Below are positions 32,897 to 41,688 of a stretch of 64,000 nucleotides of DNA, piece by piece. The position numbers and the translations under genes are program-made. Origin of the DNA: Streptomyces camponoticapitis (GTDB lineage Bacteria; Actinomycetota; Actinomycetes; Streptomycetales; Streptomycetaceae). Under the pieces are notes generated by a model. That model did no database searches. It saw nothing but the letters and a program-made list of their open reading frames with translations, and was not told the origin of the DNA. The DNA lies in assembly GCF_014646115.1 (NCBI RefSeq), contig NZ_BMMV01000033.1, forward strand, positions 1 to 64,000. Reading direction: 5' to 3'. The stretch's first letter is position 1. Every line of letters begins with the position of its first letter.

Positions 32897-33882
32897 CCCC
32901 TCCGTCGCCGCTGCGCGTCGGCGTGCTGGGCTGCGCCGACATCGCCCGCCGCCGGATGCTGCCCGCGATGGCGGCCTCGGAGGGCATCGAGATCGCCGCC
33001 GTGGCCAGCCGCGACGCGGACCGGGCGGCCCGTACCGCGCGGGAGTTCGGCTGCCTCGCGGTCCACGGCTACGCCGAACTGCTGCGGCTCGACGAGGTCG
33101 ACGCGGTCTACGTACCGCTGCCCGCCGCCCTGCACGCCCGGTGGGTGGAGGCCGCCCTGCGCGCGGACAAGCACGTCCTGGCGGAGAAGCCGCTCACCAC
33201 CGAGCGGGCCGGCACCGCGGACCTGCTTGCGCTGGCCGACGCACGCGGGCTGGCGCTGATGGAGAACGTCATGTTCGTCCACCATCCGCAGCACGCGGCG
33301 GTACGTGAGCTGCTGGCGGACGGGGCGATCGGCACCTTGCACGGCTTCCAGTCCGCCTTCACCGTCCCCCGCCGCCCGGCGGGGGACGTGCGCCTCGATC
33401 CCGACCTGGGTGGGGGCGCGCTCTGGGACACCGGCGTGTATCCGCTGCGCGCGGCTCTCCATCTGCTGGGTCCGGACCTGGAGTTGGTCGCGGCGCTGCG
33501 CGGCTCCGGCCCGCAGGACCGGGTGGACACCGGCGGCGCCGCGCTGCTGAGCACGCCCGCCGGTGTCTTCGCCCAGGTCGTGTACGGGCTGGACCATGCC
33601 TACCGCTCGTCGTACGAACTGGTGGGCAGCGAGGGCCGGATCACCCTGGACCGTGCTTTCACCCCGCCCGCCGGCCATCGGCCGGTGATCCGTGTCGAAC
33701 GGGCGTCGGGCACCGAGGAGATCGTGCTCGAACCGCACGACCAGGTGGCCGCCACCCTCACCGCCTTCGTCTCGGCGGCACGGACCGGCGGCGTCCCCCG
33801 GGACGCGGTGGCGGACTGTCTGCGCCAGGCGGCCCTGCTGGAATCGGCGCTGTTGAAGGGCGTCCGGCCGCTCACCCCATGA
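32890..33882 (+). CDS. NDP-hexose 3-ketoreductase (Gfo/Idh family)
   Basis: A 330-residue NAD(P)-dependent oxidoreductase with LRVGVLGCADIARRRMLPAM at the start and the family motif AEKPL (Lys100). It works with the 2,3-dehydratase to give TDP-4-keto-2,6-dideoxyhexose (UrdT/SpnN role). GTG 32890 overlaps the upstream gene by seven bases. With the 3-dehydratase and aminotransferase it completes a route to a 4-amino-2,3,4,6-tetradeoxy sugar. Confidence 0.9.
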   Translation: MVAPPSPLRVGVLGCADIARRRMLPAMAASEGIEIAAVASRDADRAARTAREFGCLAVHGYAELLRLDEVDAVYVPLPAALHARWVEAALRADKHVLAEKPLTTERAGTADLLALADARGLALMENVMFVHHPQHAAVRELLADGAIGTLHGFQSAFTVPRRPAGDVRLDPDLGGGALWDTGVYPLRAALHLLGPDLELVAALRGSGPQDRVDTGGAALLSTPAGVFAQVVYGLDHAYRSSYELVGSEGRITLDRAFTPPAGHRPVIRVERASGTEEIVLEPHDQVAATLTAFVSAARTGGVPRDAVADCLRQAALLESALLKGVRPLTP

Positions 33883-33979
33883 CCTCTGGACCTCTACCCC
33901 GTACTCCGTCACTCCCCTACTCCGTGACCTCCCGGCCAGTGAAGTCCAGCCAGTGACCAGTTGAGAGCAGGAGCTCAGA

Positions 33980-34489
33980 ATGGAATCGATCGAGAACGAG
34001 GTGGCTCGGCTGCGCTCGCAGCTCCGGGTGGTGACCGACCGCTCGGACGTCAGGGATCTCGTCGAGCGCTACGTGGTCGGTCTCGACACCCTGCACGAGC
34101 CGGAGTTCGACGAGAGCTGGTACCGGACCGTCTTCACCGAGGACGCCCGGCTGGACTTCCCCGTCGGCAGCCACCGGGGGGTGAAGGGCCTGGCCCGTTT
34201 CCAGCGCGAGGCCAAGGGGAGGTGGGCCCGCACCCACCACCTCGGCTCGAACTCCACCATCCACTTCGACGGCGACCGTGCGGAGGTACGCGCGCACCTC
34301 ATCGCCACCCATGTGCACCACGACGACGAGGGTCCGCACTTCAACGTCGGCACGTACTTCGACATCGGTGCGGTCCGCACCCCCGACGGCTGGCGGATCG
34401 ACCGGCTCGCCTGCCGTGTGGTCTGGACGGCGGGCAAGGGACTGGCGTCGGTGCCGGGCGCGGACCGCGGGTCGATGAGCTGCGCGTAG
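33980..34489 (+). CDS. SnoaL-like (NTF2-fold) protein
   Basis: A 169-residue protein of the SnoaL_4/NTF2 fold, with an opening helix, DVRDLVERYVVGLDTL and a barrel that holds HHLGSNSTIHFDGD and WRIDRLACRVVW. Members serve as polyketide cyclases, hydroxylase-like proteins or accessory factors; JadX is an angucycline precedent. The exact role is unknown. ATG 33980 lies behind CAGGAG. This appears to be the last gene of the polyketide cluster. Confidence 0.75.
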   Translation: MESIENEVARLRSQLRVVTDRSDVRDLVERYVVGLDTLHEPEFDESWYRTVFTEDARLDFPVGSHRGVKGLARFQREAKGRWARTHHLGSNSTIHFDGDRAEVRAHLIATHVHHDDEGPHFNVGTYFDIGAVRTPDGWRIDRLACRVVWTAGKGLASVPGADRGSMSCA

Positions 34490-34531
34490 CGGGCCGCAGG
34501 TGGAGCCCCGCGGCGGGCGCGTGGCTCGTCG

Positions 34532-35863
34532 TTACGGCGCGCTCCGCGCGGAGGGCGCCGCCTCCGACGGGTCCGCGCCGGTGGTGCCGGTGGCCGACTT
34601 GTCGCCGTTGGCCGGGACGGCCGGCGTGGCCTTGTCCGCCGTGACCGCTTCGGCGCCGGAAGCCGAGGAGGTGCTCCCGGCCGTGGCCGGGACGGATGCC
34701 TTGTCCCCGGACGGTACCGCCTCCGGCCAGCCGCCGGCCGGCGGCATCGCGACCTCGCGCCACCACGGAGTGCCGGGGATGCTCTCGGTCACCGTCGGCT
34801 CGTAGGACTCGCCGGGGCGCGGCAGCGCCACGCGTACGCCGGTCTCGGCCGCCGCCGTGACCGTGCCCTCGCCGGGCTCGGCCCACGGGTGCGGCGCGAG
34901 GTTGAAGGTGCCCCAGTGGATCGGCAGCATCACGCCGGAGGGGCTGCCCTGCTGGAGGTCGACGTGCGCGCGCAGGCCCTCGGCGGGGGTCATGTGGATG
35001 TCCGGCCAGTATTCGCTGTAGGCGCCGATCTGGATCATCGTGGCGTCGAAGGGGCCGTGCGCGGCGCCGATGTCCCGGAACCCGGAGAAGTAACCGGTGT
35101 CACCGCTGTGGTAGATGCGGTGGTCGGGTCCCGCGACGACCCAGGACGCCCAGAGGGTGTGCTGCTGGTTGCGCAGGCCACGGCCGCAGAAGTGCCGCGC
35201 GGGCGTCGCAGTGAACGAGATGCCGGCCACCTCCGCCGTCTCGTTCCAGTCCAGCTCGCGCACGCGCGCCGCGGGCACTCCCCAGTGCTCCAGATGCGCG
35301 CCGACGCCCAGCGGCACGGCGAAGATGGTGTTCGTGGAGGCGAGTCCCTTGATCGTCGGCAGATCGAGGTGGTCGTAGTGGTCGTGCGAGATGACGACGA
35401 CGTCGACCGGCCCGAGTGCGGCGAGCGAGACGGGAACGGGGTGCAGCCGCTTCGGTCCGGCGAAGGAGTAGGGGGAGCATCGCTCACCCCAGACCGGGTC
35501 GAAGAGCACGCGCCTGCCGTCGATCTCGGCGAGGACGCTGGAGTGCCCCATCCAGGTCAGCCGCAGCCCGGAGGCGGGCGGTACGGCGAGGTCCGCGAGG
35601 GTGTCCCGGTGGACCGGGATCGGGGCGGCGGGTGCGCGCCGGGCGCGCGACTCCTTGCGGAGGTAGACCTTCGACAGCTCCAGCATGGAGCCTGAGGGTC
35701 TGGTCCTGGCGGTGCCCTCGGGATTCTGGAACACACCGTCGGCGAAGTTCGGGGAGTTGAGGATCCGCTCCAGACGCTCGCCGGCCGGGTCGGCCCCGAA
35801 GGTCTCGGACCGCATCGCGCGCAGCCGGGAGCGGAGTGAGGGTGGGGAGCCGGCGCCGTTCAC
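34532..35863 (-). CDS. MBL-fold metallo-hydrolase (UlaG/NAPE-PLD-like)
   Basis: A 443-residue metallo-beta-lactamase-fold protein. It has LTWMGHSSVLAEIDG, the metal motif ISHDHYDHLD, ARHFCGRG, HSGDTGYF and LPIHWGTF, which is the RomA/NAPE-PLD-like layout. The last 80 residues are Ala/Thr/Ser/Gly-rich and probably disordered. GTG 35863 has CAGGAG upstream. It converges on the SnoaL-like gene and is likely outside the cluster. Substrate unknown. Confidence 0.88.
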   Translation of the reverse strand: MNGAGSPPSLRSRLRAMRSETFGADPAGERLERILNSPNFADGVFQNPEGTARTRPSGSMLELSKVYLRKESRARRAPAAPIPVHRDTLADLAVPPASGLRLTWMGHSSVLAEIDGRRVLFDPVWGERCSPYSFAGPKRLHPVPVSLAALGPVDVVVISHDHYDHLDLPTIKGLASTNTIFAVPLGVGAHLEHWGVPAARVRELDWNETAEVAGISFTATPARHFCGRGLRNQQHTLWASWVVAGPDHRIYHSGDTGYFSGFRDIGAAHGPFDATMIQIGAYSEYWPDIHMTPAEGLRAHVDLQQGSPSGVMLPIHWGTFNLAPHPWAEPGEGTVTAAAETGVRVALPRPGESYEPTVTESIPGTPWWREVAMPPAGGWPEAVPSGDKASVPATAGSTSSASGAEAVTADKATPAVPANGDKSATGTTGADPSEAAPSARSAP

Positions 35864-36153
35864 TGCATCTCCTGAAGGTTCGGGTTCATTTCATTATGAG
35901 CGTTTCTCGCTACCGGGGTGCCAGGCCGGCTGTGCCGTCCGGGGCACCTGACTGCAACGTCCGGACGATCTCCCGGATTCCCCGGAGCGGCCATGGACAG
36001 TCGAGATCCGGCCACTCGGGCAGGGCTCCCCGAGCCCGTCGCGACCGCCTCCGCGCCCTCTTTGACAGCCGCGCCTCCCGCTCCGGATACTGACCATCCA
36101 TTCAGTTGCAGCACTCCCCCACGGTCTGCCGTCGCCCCCGGAGGCGCCCACCC

Positions 36154-37335
36154 ATGTCCCCCCTGATATCGCTGACCTGGCGCGACCACATCACCGGCCG
36201 CGAGGGGTATCTGGTCGTCGACCGGCTCGTGCGCGGAGTCTCCAGCGGCGGACTGAGGATGCGGGAGGGCTGTTCGCTGGAGGAGGTGACCGGGCTCGCG
36301 CGTGGCATGACCATGAAGGAGGCCCTGCACTTCAACGACGACCCCTCGGCGCGCTACATCCCGCTCGGCGGGGCGAAGGGCGGTATCGACTGCGACCCCC
36401 GGGACCCGGCGGCGTACGGCATCCTCGTCCGCTACCTGCGCGCGGTGAGGCCGTACATCGAGACCGTCTGGACCACCGGCGAGGACCTGGGGCTGACCCA
36501 GGATCTGATCGACAGGGCCGCGGCGGAGGCCGGGCTCGTCTCGACCATTCAGGCGATCCATCCGCTCCTCGACGACGAGGAGGCCGCGCGGCGCCGGCTC
36601 GCCGACGCCTTCGCGGTGGACGTCGACGGGATCGGCCTGGACGAGTTGGCCGGGGGCTGCGGGGTGGCCGAGGCCGCGCTCACCGCGCTGGACCGGGCGG
36701 GGGTGGCGTACGAGGGGACACGGGTCGCGGTGCAGGGCCTGGGGACCATGGGCGGGGCGACCGCGCGGTTCCTCCTGAGGGCCGGGCTCACGATCGTGGC
36801 CGTAGCGGACGTGAAGGGCACCATCTCCTGCCCCGAGGGCCTGGACGTCGAGTCGCTGCTCGCCGCGCGTGACGCGTTCGGGACGGTGGACCGCGCGGTG
36901 CTGCGGCCCGGCGACCGCGAACTGCCGGGCGACGCCTGGCTGTCGGCGGACGCCGAGATCCTGGTGCCCGCGGCCGTCTCGTACGCGATCGACACCGCCA
37001 ACCAGGCGCGAATCAGGGCCCGTTGGATCGTCGAGGCGGCCAACATGCCTGTTCTGGCCGAGGCGGAGGAGCTGCTGGCCGCACGCGGGATCACCGTTCT
37101 TCCGGACATCGTTGTCAACTCCGGTACGAACGCCTGGTGGTGGTGGACCCTCTTCGGCGACATCGGCCCCGACGCCGACGAGGCCCTCGCCCACACACGG
37201 CGCTCCATGCGCGCGCTGACGGAGCTGATGCTGGAACGCGCGGAGGCCGGGGGTACGACTCCGAGAGCCGCCGCGCACGCGATCGCCGCGGCCCGACTGC
37301 CCCTGATCGCCGAGCGGTTCGGCCATTACCACTGA
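36154..37335 (+). CDS. Glu/Leu/Phe/Val-type amino acid dehydrogenase
   Basis: A 393-residue NAD(P)-dependent dehydrogenase. MTMKEALHFND and IPLGGAKGGIDCDPR give the catalytic lysines of the family, and VAVQGLGTMGGATARFLL is the nucleotide site. VEAANMPV and NSGTNAWWWW complete the family pattern. The exact amino acid cannot be read from sequence. It is divergent from the MBL gene and followed closely by a TetR gene that may control it. Confidence 0.88.
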   Translation: MSPLISLTWRDHITGREGYLVVDRLVRGVSSGGLRMREGCSLEEVTGLARGMTMKEALHFNDDPSARYIPLGGAKGGIDCDPRDPAAYGILVRYLRAVRPYIETVWTTGEDLGLTQDLIDRAAAEAGLVSTIQAIHPLLDDEEAARRRLADAFAVDVDGIGLDELAGGCGVAEAALTALDRAGVAYEGTRVAVQGLGTMGGATARFLLRAGLTIVAVADVKGTISCPEGLDVESLLAARDAFGTVDRAVLRPGDRELPGDAWLSADAEILVPAAVSYAIDTANQARIRARWIVEAANMPVLAEAEELLAARGITVLPDIVVNSGTNAWWWWTLFGDIGPDADEALAHTRRSMRALTELMLERAEAGGTTPRAAAHAIAAARLPLIAERFGHYH

Positions 37336-37402
37336 CCGGGCGGGACTGCCCGTGGTTTACGGCCCGACGGTTCGTGTCAACCGGCGGGAGTTAGGGTTCA
37401 GT

Positions 37403-38023
37403 GTGGCGAGAGTACGGCTGAGTGTGGAGGAGCGGCGCGAGGACCTCCTGCGCGCCGCCGTCGATCAGATCCAGACACGAGGGGTGGCGGCCGTGCGGGT
37501 GGCCGACGTCGCCGCCGTCCTCGGGGTGAGCAACGCCCTGGTGCTGTACCACTTCTCCACGAAGGAGAAGCTTCTCGCCGCCGCCTTCCGGCACGCCGCC
37601 GAGGAAGACCTGGCGCAATTGCGGGAGTTGCTCGGCCGTCGTACCAGCGCCCTGCGCCGGCTGCACGCCGCGATCCGCTGGTACGCGCCGACCGGCGGGG
37701 CCAAGGGGTGGCGGCTCTGGATCGAGGGATGGGCGGCGGCGCCGCGCGAGCCGGCGCTCCACGAGGTGGCCAGCGAACTCGACCAGCAGTGGAAGGCCGC
37801 GCTCGCCTCCGTCATCGACGAGGGCGTCGACGCGGGCGAGTTCCGCTGCCCCGACCCGGTCGCGGCGGCCTGGCGGCTGACCGCGCTGCTGGACGGGCTG
37901 GCGGTGCAGATGACCTCGTACGCGGGATCGCTGACCCGCGCCACTCTCCTGGACTGGACGGACGAGGCGCTGGCACGTGAGCTCGGTGTCGACCGAGCGG
38001 AGCTCACCGCCGCCGGCCGATGA
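37403..38023 (+). CDS. TetR-family transcriptional regulator
   Basis: A 206-residue regulator with RREDLLRAAVDQIQTRGVAA and VRVADVAAVLGVSNALVLYH as the HTH, then a C-terminal domain of the BetI-like type. GTG 37403 gives a normal TetR start; GTG 37352 would add 17 residues. Target unknown. The closest candidate is the dehydrogenase gene upstream. Confidence 0.82.
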   Translation: MARVRLSVEERREDLLRAAVDQIQTRGVAAVRVADVAAVLGVSNALVLYHFSTKEKLLAAAFRHAAEEDLAQLRELLGRRTSALRRLHAAIRWYAPTGGAKGWRLWIEGWAAAPREPALHEVASELDQQWKAALASVIDEGVDAGEFRCPDPVAAAWRLTALLDGLAVQMTSYAGSLTRATLLDWTDEALARELGVDRAELTAAGR

Positions 38024-38145
38024 CCGGTCCCTCGGGGCCGGCGAACCACGGCTGACGAACCGCCACCCCAGGTCGCCATGACCGGCCGGCACCACCACGG
38101 CCATACTGTGCGCGAGATCCGGAATCCGGAACGAAGGTGGAGACT

Positions 38146-39111
38146 GTGGCGCAGCGGCAGACCGAACATCCGGACGTCGAGAACATAACCGAGCCGGGGG
38201 ACGGGCCAGGGGCCGGGCAGCGCCATGACGTGCTGGTCGTCGGCGGTTGCGGCGTCGACACGGTCGTCCGTGTCGACTCGCTCCCCGTCCCGCTCGCCGA
38301 CTCCGTCGGCGTCGGGCCGATCCTCGAACGGCCCGGCCAGACCGGCGGCAATGTGGCCCTGGGCTGTCGTGCCCTCGGACTGAACGTCAAATTCCTGGAC
38401 TTCGTCGGTGACGACCCGGCGGGCGCTCAGATCCGTGAACATCTCGCCAAGGGCGGTGTGGACTTCGAGGGGCTGATCTCGGCCGCGGGCACGCGCCGTG
38501 CGGTCAATCTCGTCGAGAGGACGGGGCGCCGGATGTCCTTCCACGACGCGCGCGATCCGGAGGACCTGCGGATGCCGCGCGACTTCTATCTCCCCCACCT
38601 CGCGCGGGCCCGCCATGTCCATGTGTCGATCACGAACTTCACCCGTTTCCTCTTCGACGACATCATCGAACAAGGTGTCCCCGTCTCGACCGACCTGCAC
38701 GACTGGGACGGGGTGGACGCCTACCACCGTGAGTTCGCCTACCGCGCCGACCTGGTCTTCCTCAGCGCCGCCGGGGCGAGCGAGCGGATAGCTCCGGTGA
38801 TGCGGGAGATCCTGCGTGAGGGCAGGGCACAGGCGGTGGTGGCCACGGCGGGCGCCGGAGGCTCGTACCTGCTGACCCGGGAGGGCAGCCGTACGCCCCG
38901 GCCGATCCCGGCGACCGTCCCGCCCGCACCGGTGGTGGACTCCAACGGCGCGGGCGACGCGTATGTCGCCGGGTTCCTCTACGGGCGGCTGGCCGGACGG
39001 GACCTGGAGGCCTGTGCGCGCCTCGGCGCGGTCGCGGGCGCCTACGCCTGCACGGTGGAGGGCAGTTCGTCGCTGATCGGCATCGACGCGCTTCTCGCCC
39101 GCAGGGCCTGA
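38146..39111 (+). CDS. PfkB-family carbohydrate kinase
   Basis: A 321-residue ribokinase-like protein: VLVVGGCGVDTVVRVDSLP at the N-terminus, the GQTGGNVALG pattern and the catalytic/anion-hole motif DSNGAGDAYVAGF near residue 270. It phosphorylates a sugar or nucleoside; the substrate is not predictable. GTG 38146 is preceded by AAGGTGGAG; GTG 38137 is an alternative. Confidence 0.87.
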   Translation: MAQRQTEHPDVENITEPGDGPGAGQRHDVLVVGGCGVDTVVRVDSLPVPLADSVGVGPILERPGQTGGNVALGCRALGLNVKFLDFVGDDPAGAQIREHLAKGGVDFEGLISAAGTRRAVNLVERTGRRMSFHDARDPEDLRMPRDFYLPHLARARHVHVSITNFTRFLFDDIIEQGVPVSTDLHDWDGVDAYHREFAYRADLVFLSAAGASERIAPVMREILREGRAQAVVATAGAGGSYLLTREGSRTPRPIPATVPPAPVVDSNGAGDAYVAGFLYGRLAGRDLEACARLGAVAGAYACTVEGSSSLIGIDALLARRA

Positions 39112-39129
39112 GGCAGGCCGGCCTCCGCC

Positions 39130-40158
39130 TCAGGTCTGCTTCAGCGGGTCGTACTCCTTGGCGTCCAGGCCGAACGTCCAGGCGACGCCCTCCTTGGCGG
39201 TACGCGTCCCCGGCGGCACCCGCAGCCAGTAGGTGCGGCTGGTGCCGTCGGGCTCGGGGGTCGAATTGACGACTTCGACCATCACGACGTCCTCGTCACC
39301 GGCGAGCGCTATCCGCCACAGGATGCCGGTCTCGTCCTTGCTGATCGGCTCGGCGCCCGACTCGGTGAGATACCGGTCGTAGCCGTAGTGCTCCAGCATG
39401 ACGCGGCGCAGCTCCGCGTTCTCCTCGTTGCGGATCCGGGCCGGGTCGAGCGAGGTGAGCTCGTCGAGGAAGTCGGCCGGGACCGGCATACCGCGCCACG
39501 CGTAGAGGGCGAAGCCGTCCGGGTAGGCGAGGGCCGGGCCGTCACCGCGGTCGAGACGCCCCGCCTCGTCGCGGTGCAGCTCCACGGGACGTTCGCAGAC
39601 CACCGTCACGTTCTCGTACGGCCACCACCAGCCCGCGTGCGCCGCCACCTCGGCGAGCCCGGCGAGCCGGTCGCCGCGGCCGTCGAACGCGGCGAGCCAG
39701 GCGGCGTCGTGCTGCCCGAGGACCGCGTCGAGCAGCAGCTGACGTGTCTCGGCGAGGTCCGTCGCCTCCGTGCCGGACGCGTCGGTGATGCCCGACCGGA
39801 TCCGGTCGGCGAGGGCGCGGGTGTTGTCCCACAGCCGGGCGCCGGTCGCCCCCCACCACTCGGCCCAGCCCGCCGGGCCCAACTCGTCGTGGATACGCCG
39901 CCGTTCCTCCGCCCACGGCTTGGTGCGCACCTCCTCGCGGACCGATCCGCCCTGATCCGTGAGGGACCTGACGGCGGCGAGTCCCGCGAGCGGGGAGTCC
40001 GCCCAGATGATCCGCTCGGGCTCGGCCAGCCCGGCCGTCCGGTAGGCGAGCCGTATCCCCGCCTCGGCCGCCGGCCGGTCGGCCGCGCCTGTCGCCGCGG
40101 CGACGCCCCGCCACTTGTCCACATTCCGCATGTCTGAAGCCCCGTCCCCTGTCGTCAC
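39130..40158 (-). CDS. DUF6745-type protein
   Basis: A 342-residue protein rich in Trp, Arg and Glu, with RIIWADSPLAGL and AFDGRGDRLAGLAEVAAHAG. It resembles the DUF6745 family of unknown function. No catalytic motif stands out. GTG 40158 is used, but the ATG at 40131 is equally possible. With the small gene at 40242 it faces away from the STM4015 operon. LRR-like proteins and DUF6745 are often neighbours in Streptomyces, so a link is possible. Confidence 0.6.
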   Translation of the reverse strand: MTTGDGASDMRNVDKWRGVAAATGAADRPAAEAGIRLAYRTAGLAEPERIIWADSPLAGLAAVRSLTDQGGSVREEVRTKPWAEERRRIHDELGPAGWAEWWGATGARLWDNTRALADRIRSGITDASGTEATDLAETRQLLLDAVLGQHDAAWLAAFDGRGDRLAGLAEVAAHAGWWWPYENVTVVCERPVELHRDEAGRLDRGDGPALAYPDGFALYAWRGMPVPADFLDELTSLDPARIRNEENAELRRVMLEHYGYDRYLTESGAEPISKDETGILWRIALAGDEDVVMVEVVNSTPEPDGTSRTYWLRVPPGTRTAKEGVAWTFGLDAKEYDPLKQT

Positions 40159-40241
40159 TGTCCCGTGTATTTTCCTGCCGAGCCGTCGTCGACCGTCTTC
40201 GAGTCGTCGTCGAGCCGCACGCCCGGTCCGTTCGCGCGTCC

Positions 40242-40571
40242 TCAGTCGGCGACGACGCGCACCGCTCCCGGCAGGTACTCGCGCTGGCGCACCACGCGGA
40301 ACCAGCCCTTCGGCAGCGCTATCGCCGCGTGCTCCTCGTGCACCACCCGGCCGCCCTCCGGCAGATGGAGCAGCATCGGCCCGAACTCGCCGCCCGTCTC
40401 GCGGACGAGCAGACCCGGGCCCGTCACCGCGTGGGCGTGTCCCGTGACCTCACCGAGCGCCAGAACGAGGCGCCCCCGCGCGTCCCTCGACTCGCCCCTC
40501 GTCCCGGCGACACCGGACGGCACGCTCTCCTCCGCCACGGGCACGATGAGCACGTCTCCCTGCCGGTACAT
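40242..40571 (-). CDS. Small hypothetical protein
   Basis: A 109-residue protein starting MYRQGDVLIVPV, a short all-beta-looking domain. ATG 40571 has GAGGGGAGAG just upstream; the frame extends to 40640 but without conserved look. No family function is recognised. It is transcribed with the DUF6745 gene and divergent from STM4015. Confidence 0.65.
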   Translation of the reverse strand: MYRQGDVLIVPVAEESVPSGVAGTRGESRDARGRLVLALGEVTGHAHAVTGPGLLVRETGGEFGPMLLHLPEGGRVVHEEHAAIALPKGWFRVVRQREYLPGAVRVVAD

Positions 40572-40633
40572 GGCTCTCCCCTCGACCGGCGGCGCCGAGT
40601 GCGCCGACCTGTGAACGACGCTAGACGGTGGGT

Positions 40634-40670
40634 CTGACAATCGGCTCCGCCCCCGAACCGGGCTTGTCAG
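40634..40670. promoter_or_regulatory. Inverted repeat in the divergent promoter region
   Basis: CTGACAA (40634-40640) and TTGTCAG (40664-40670) are exact inverses, 23 bases apart, in the 169-bp gap between the small reverse gene and the STM4015 operon. It may be a shared operator or paired -35 elements. Low confidence. Confidence 0.3.
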
Positions 40671-40740
40671 TGGGGCCTGTTACAACTTCTCTCAGCATCA
40701 AGCCGATCAACGCCGACGCCCGGTGTCTGGAGCACTCGCC

Positions 40741-41688
40741 ATGACCATTTCGAGCCACCTGCAGGAGCTGGACGGCCTGCCCGCGTTCGACTTCCCCGCC
40801 CCCGAAGCAGAGCCGAAGACGACGCTTCCCGACGCGGGTTCGGTGGCCTGGCGCATCACCGCGGACGTGTACGACGGCGAGGAGGAGTGGGAGTCGGCGT
40901 TCGCCCGTTTCCTCCGGGCCGTCGACACGACCGAGGTCCGCGCACTGATCATCGGCGCGTGGTCGGAGGCGTACGAGTCCTCTCCCGACGGCGTGGTGGA
41001 GGCGCTGGTCGCCGCGAGCGGCCAACTCCCCTCCCTCAGGGCGCTGTTCCTCGGTGACATGACCTACGAGGAGTGCGAGATCTCGTGGATCAACCAGCGA
41101 GAGATGCGGTCGCTGCTCGACGGCCTCCCGCAGCTCCACTCGTTCGGGGTCCGCGGCGGCCAGGATCTGGACATGTCCGGCATCAAGCACGAACGGCTGC
41201 GTTCGCTGACCGTCGAGACGGGTGGTCTGGACGCCGGCGTGGTGCGGAGCATCGGCGCGGCCGAACTGCCCGCGCTGGAGCATCTGGACATCTGGCTGGG
41301 CACGTCCTGGTACGGCGCGAACACGATCGTGGCCGACCTGGAGCCGTTCCTGACCGGAGAGCGTCTTCCGGCCCTGACGTCACTCGCGCTGCGCAACAGC
41401 GAGATCCAGGACGACATAGCGGCGGCGATGGCGGGAGCGCCGGTGGTGGCCCGGCTGGAGACGCTGGACCTGTCGATGGGCACCCTCGGGGACGAGGGCG
41501 CCGAGGCGCTGCTCGCCGGCCAGCCGCTCACGCATCTCAAGAAGCTCGATCTGCACCACCACTACCTGAGCAAGCCCATGGAGGACCGGATCCGCGAGAC
41601 GCTGGAGCCCGCCGGTGTGGTCGTGGACCTGTCCGAGCGCGAGTCCCCCAGGGACGACGAGTCGCGTTACACGGCGGTGGCCGAATGA
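40741..41688 (+). CDS. STM4015-family LRR-like protein, copy 1
   Basis: A 315-residue protein with irregular leucine-rich repeats (LPALEHLDIWLG, LPALTSLALRNSEI, LETLDLSMGTL, LKKLDLHHHYL) in its second half. It ends in DDESRYTAVAE. The N-terminal part (LDGLPAFDFP, then VAWRITADVYDGEEEW) is shared with copy 2. STM4015 is named after a Salmonella gene; function unknown. LRR folds usually bind proteins or peptides. It heads a six-gene operon with radical SAM and ATP-grasp-like enzymes; its stop overlaps copy 2 (ATGA). Confidence 0.85.
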   Translation: MTISSHLQELDGLPAFDFPAPEAEPKTTLPDAGSVAWRITADVYDGEEEWESAFARFLRAVDTTEVRALIIGAWSEAYESSPDGVVEALVAASGQLPSLRALFLGDMTYEECEISWINQREMRSLLDGLPQLHSFGVRGGQDLDMSGIKHERLRSLTVETGGLDAGVVRSIGAAELPALEHLDIWLGTSWYGANTIVADLEPFLTGERLPALTSLALRNSEIQDDIAAAMAGAPVVARLETLDLSMGTLGDEGAEALLAGQPLTHLKKLDLHHHYLSKPMEDRIRETLEPAGVVVDLSERESPRDDESRYTAVAE

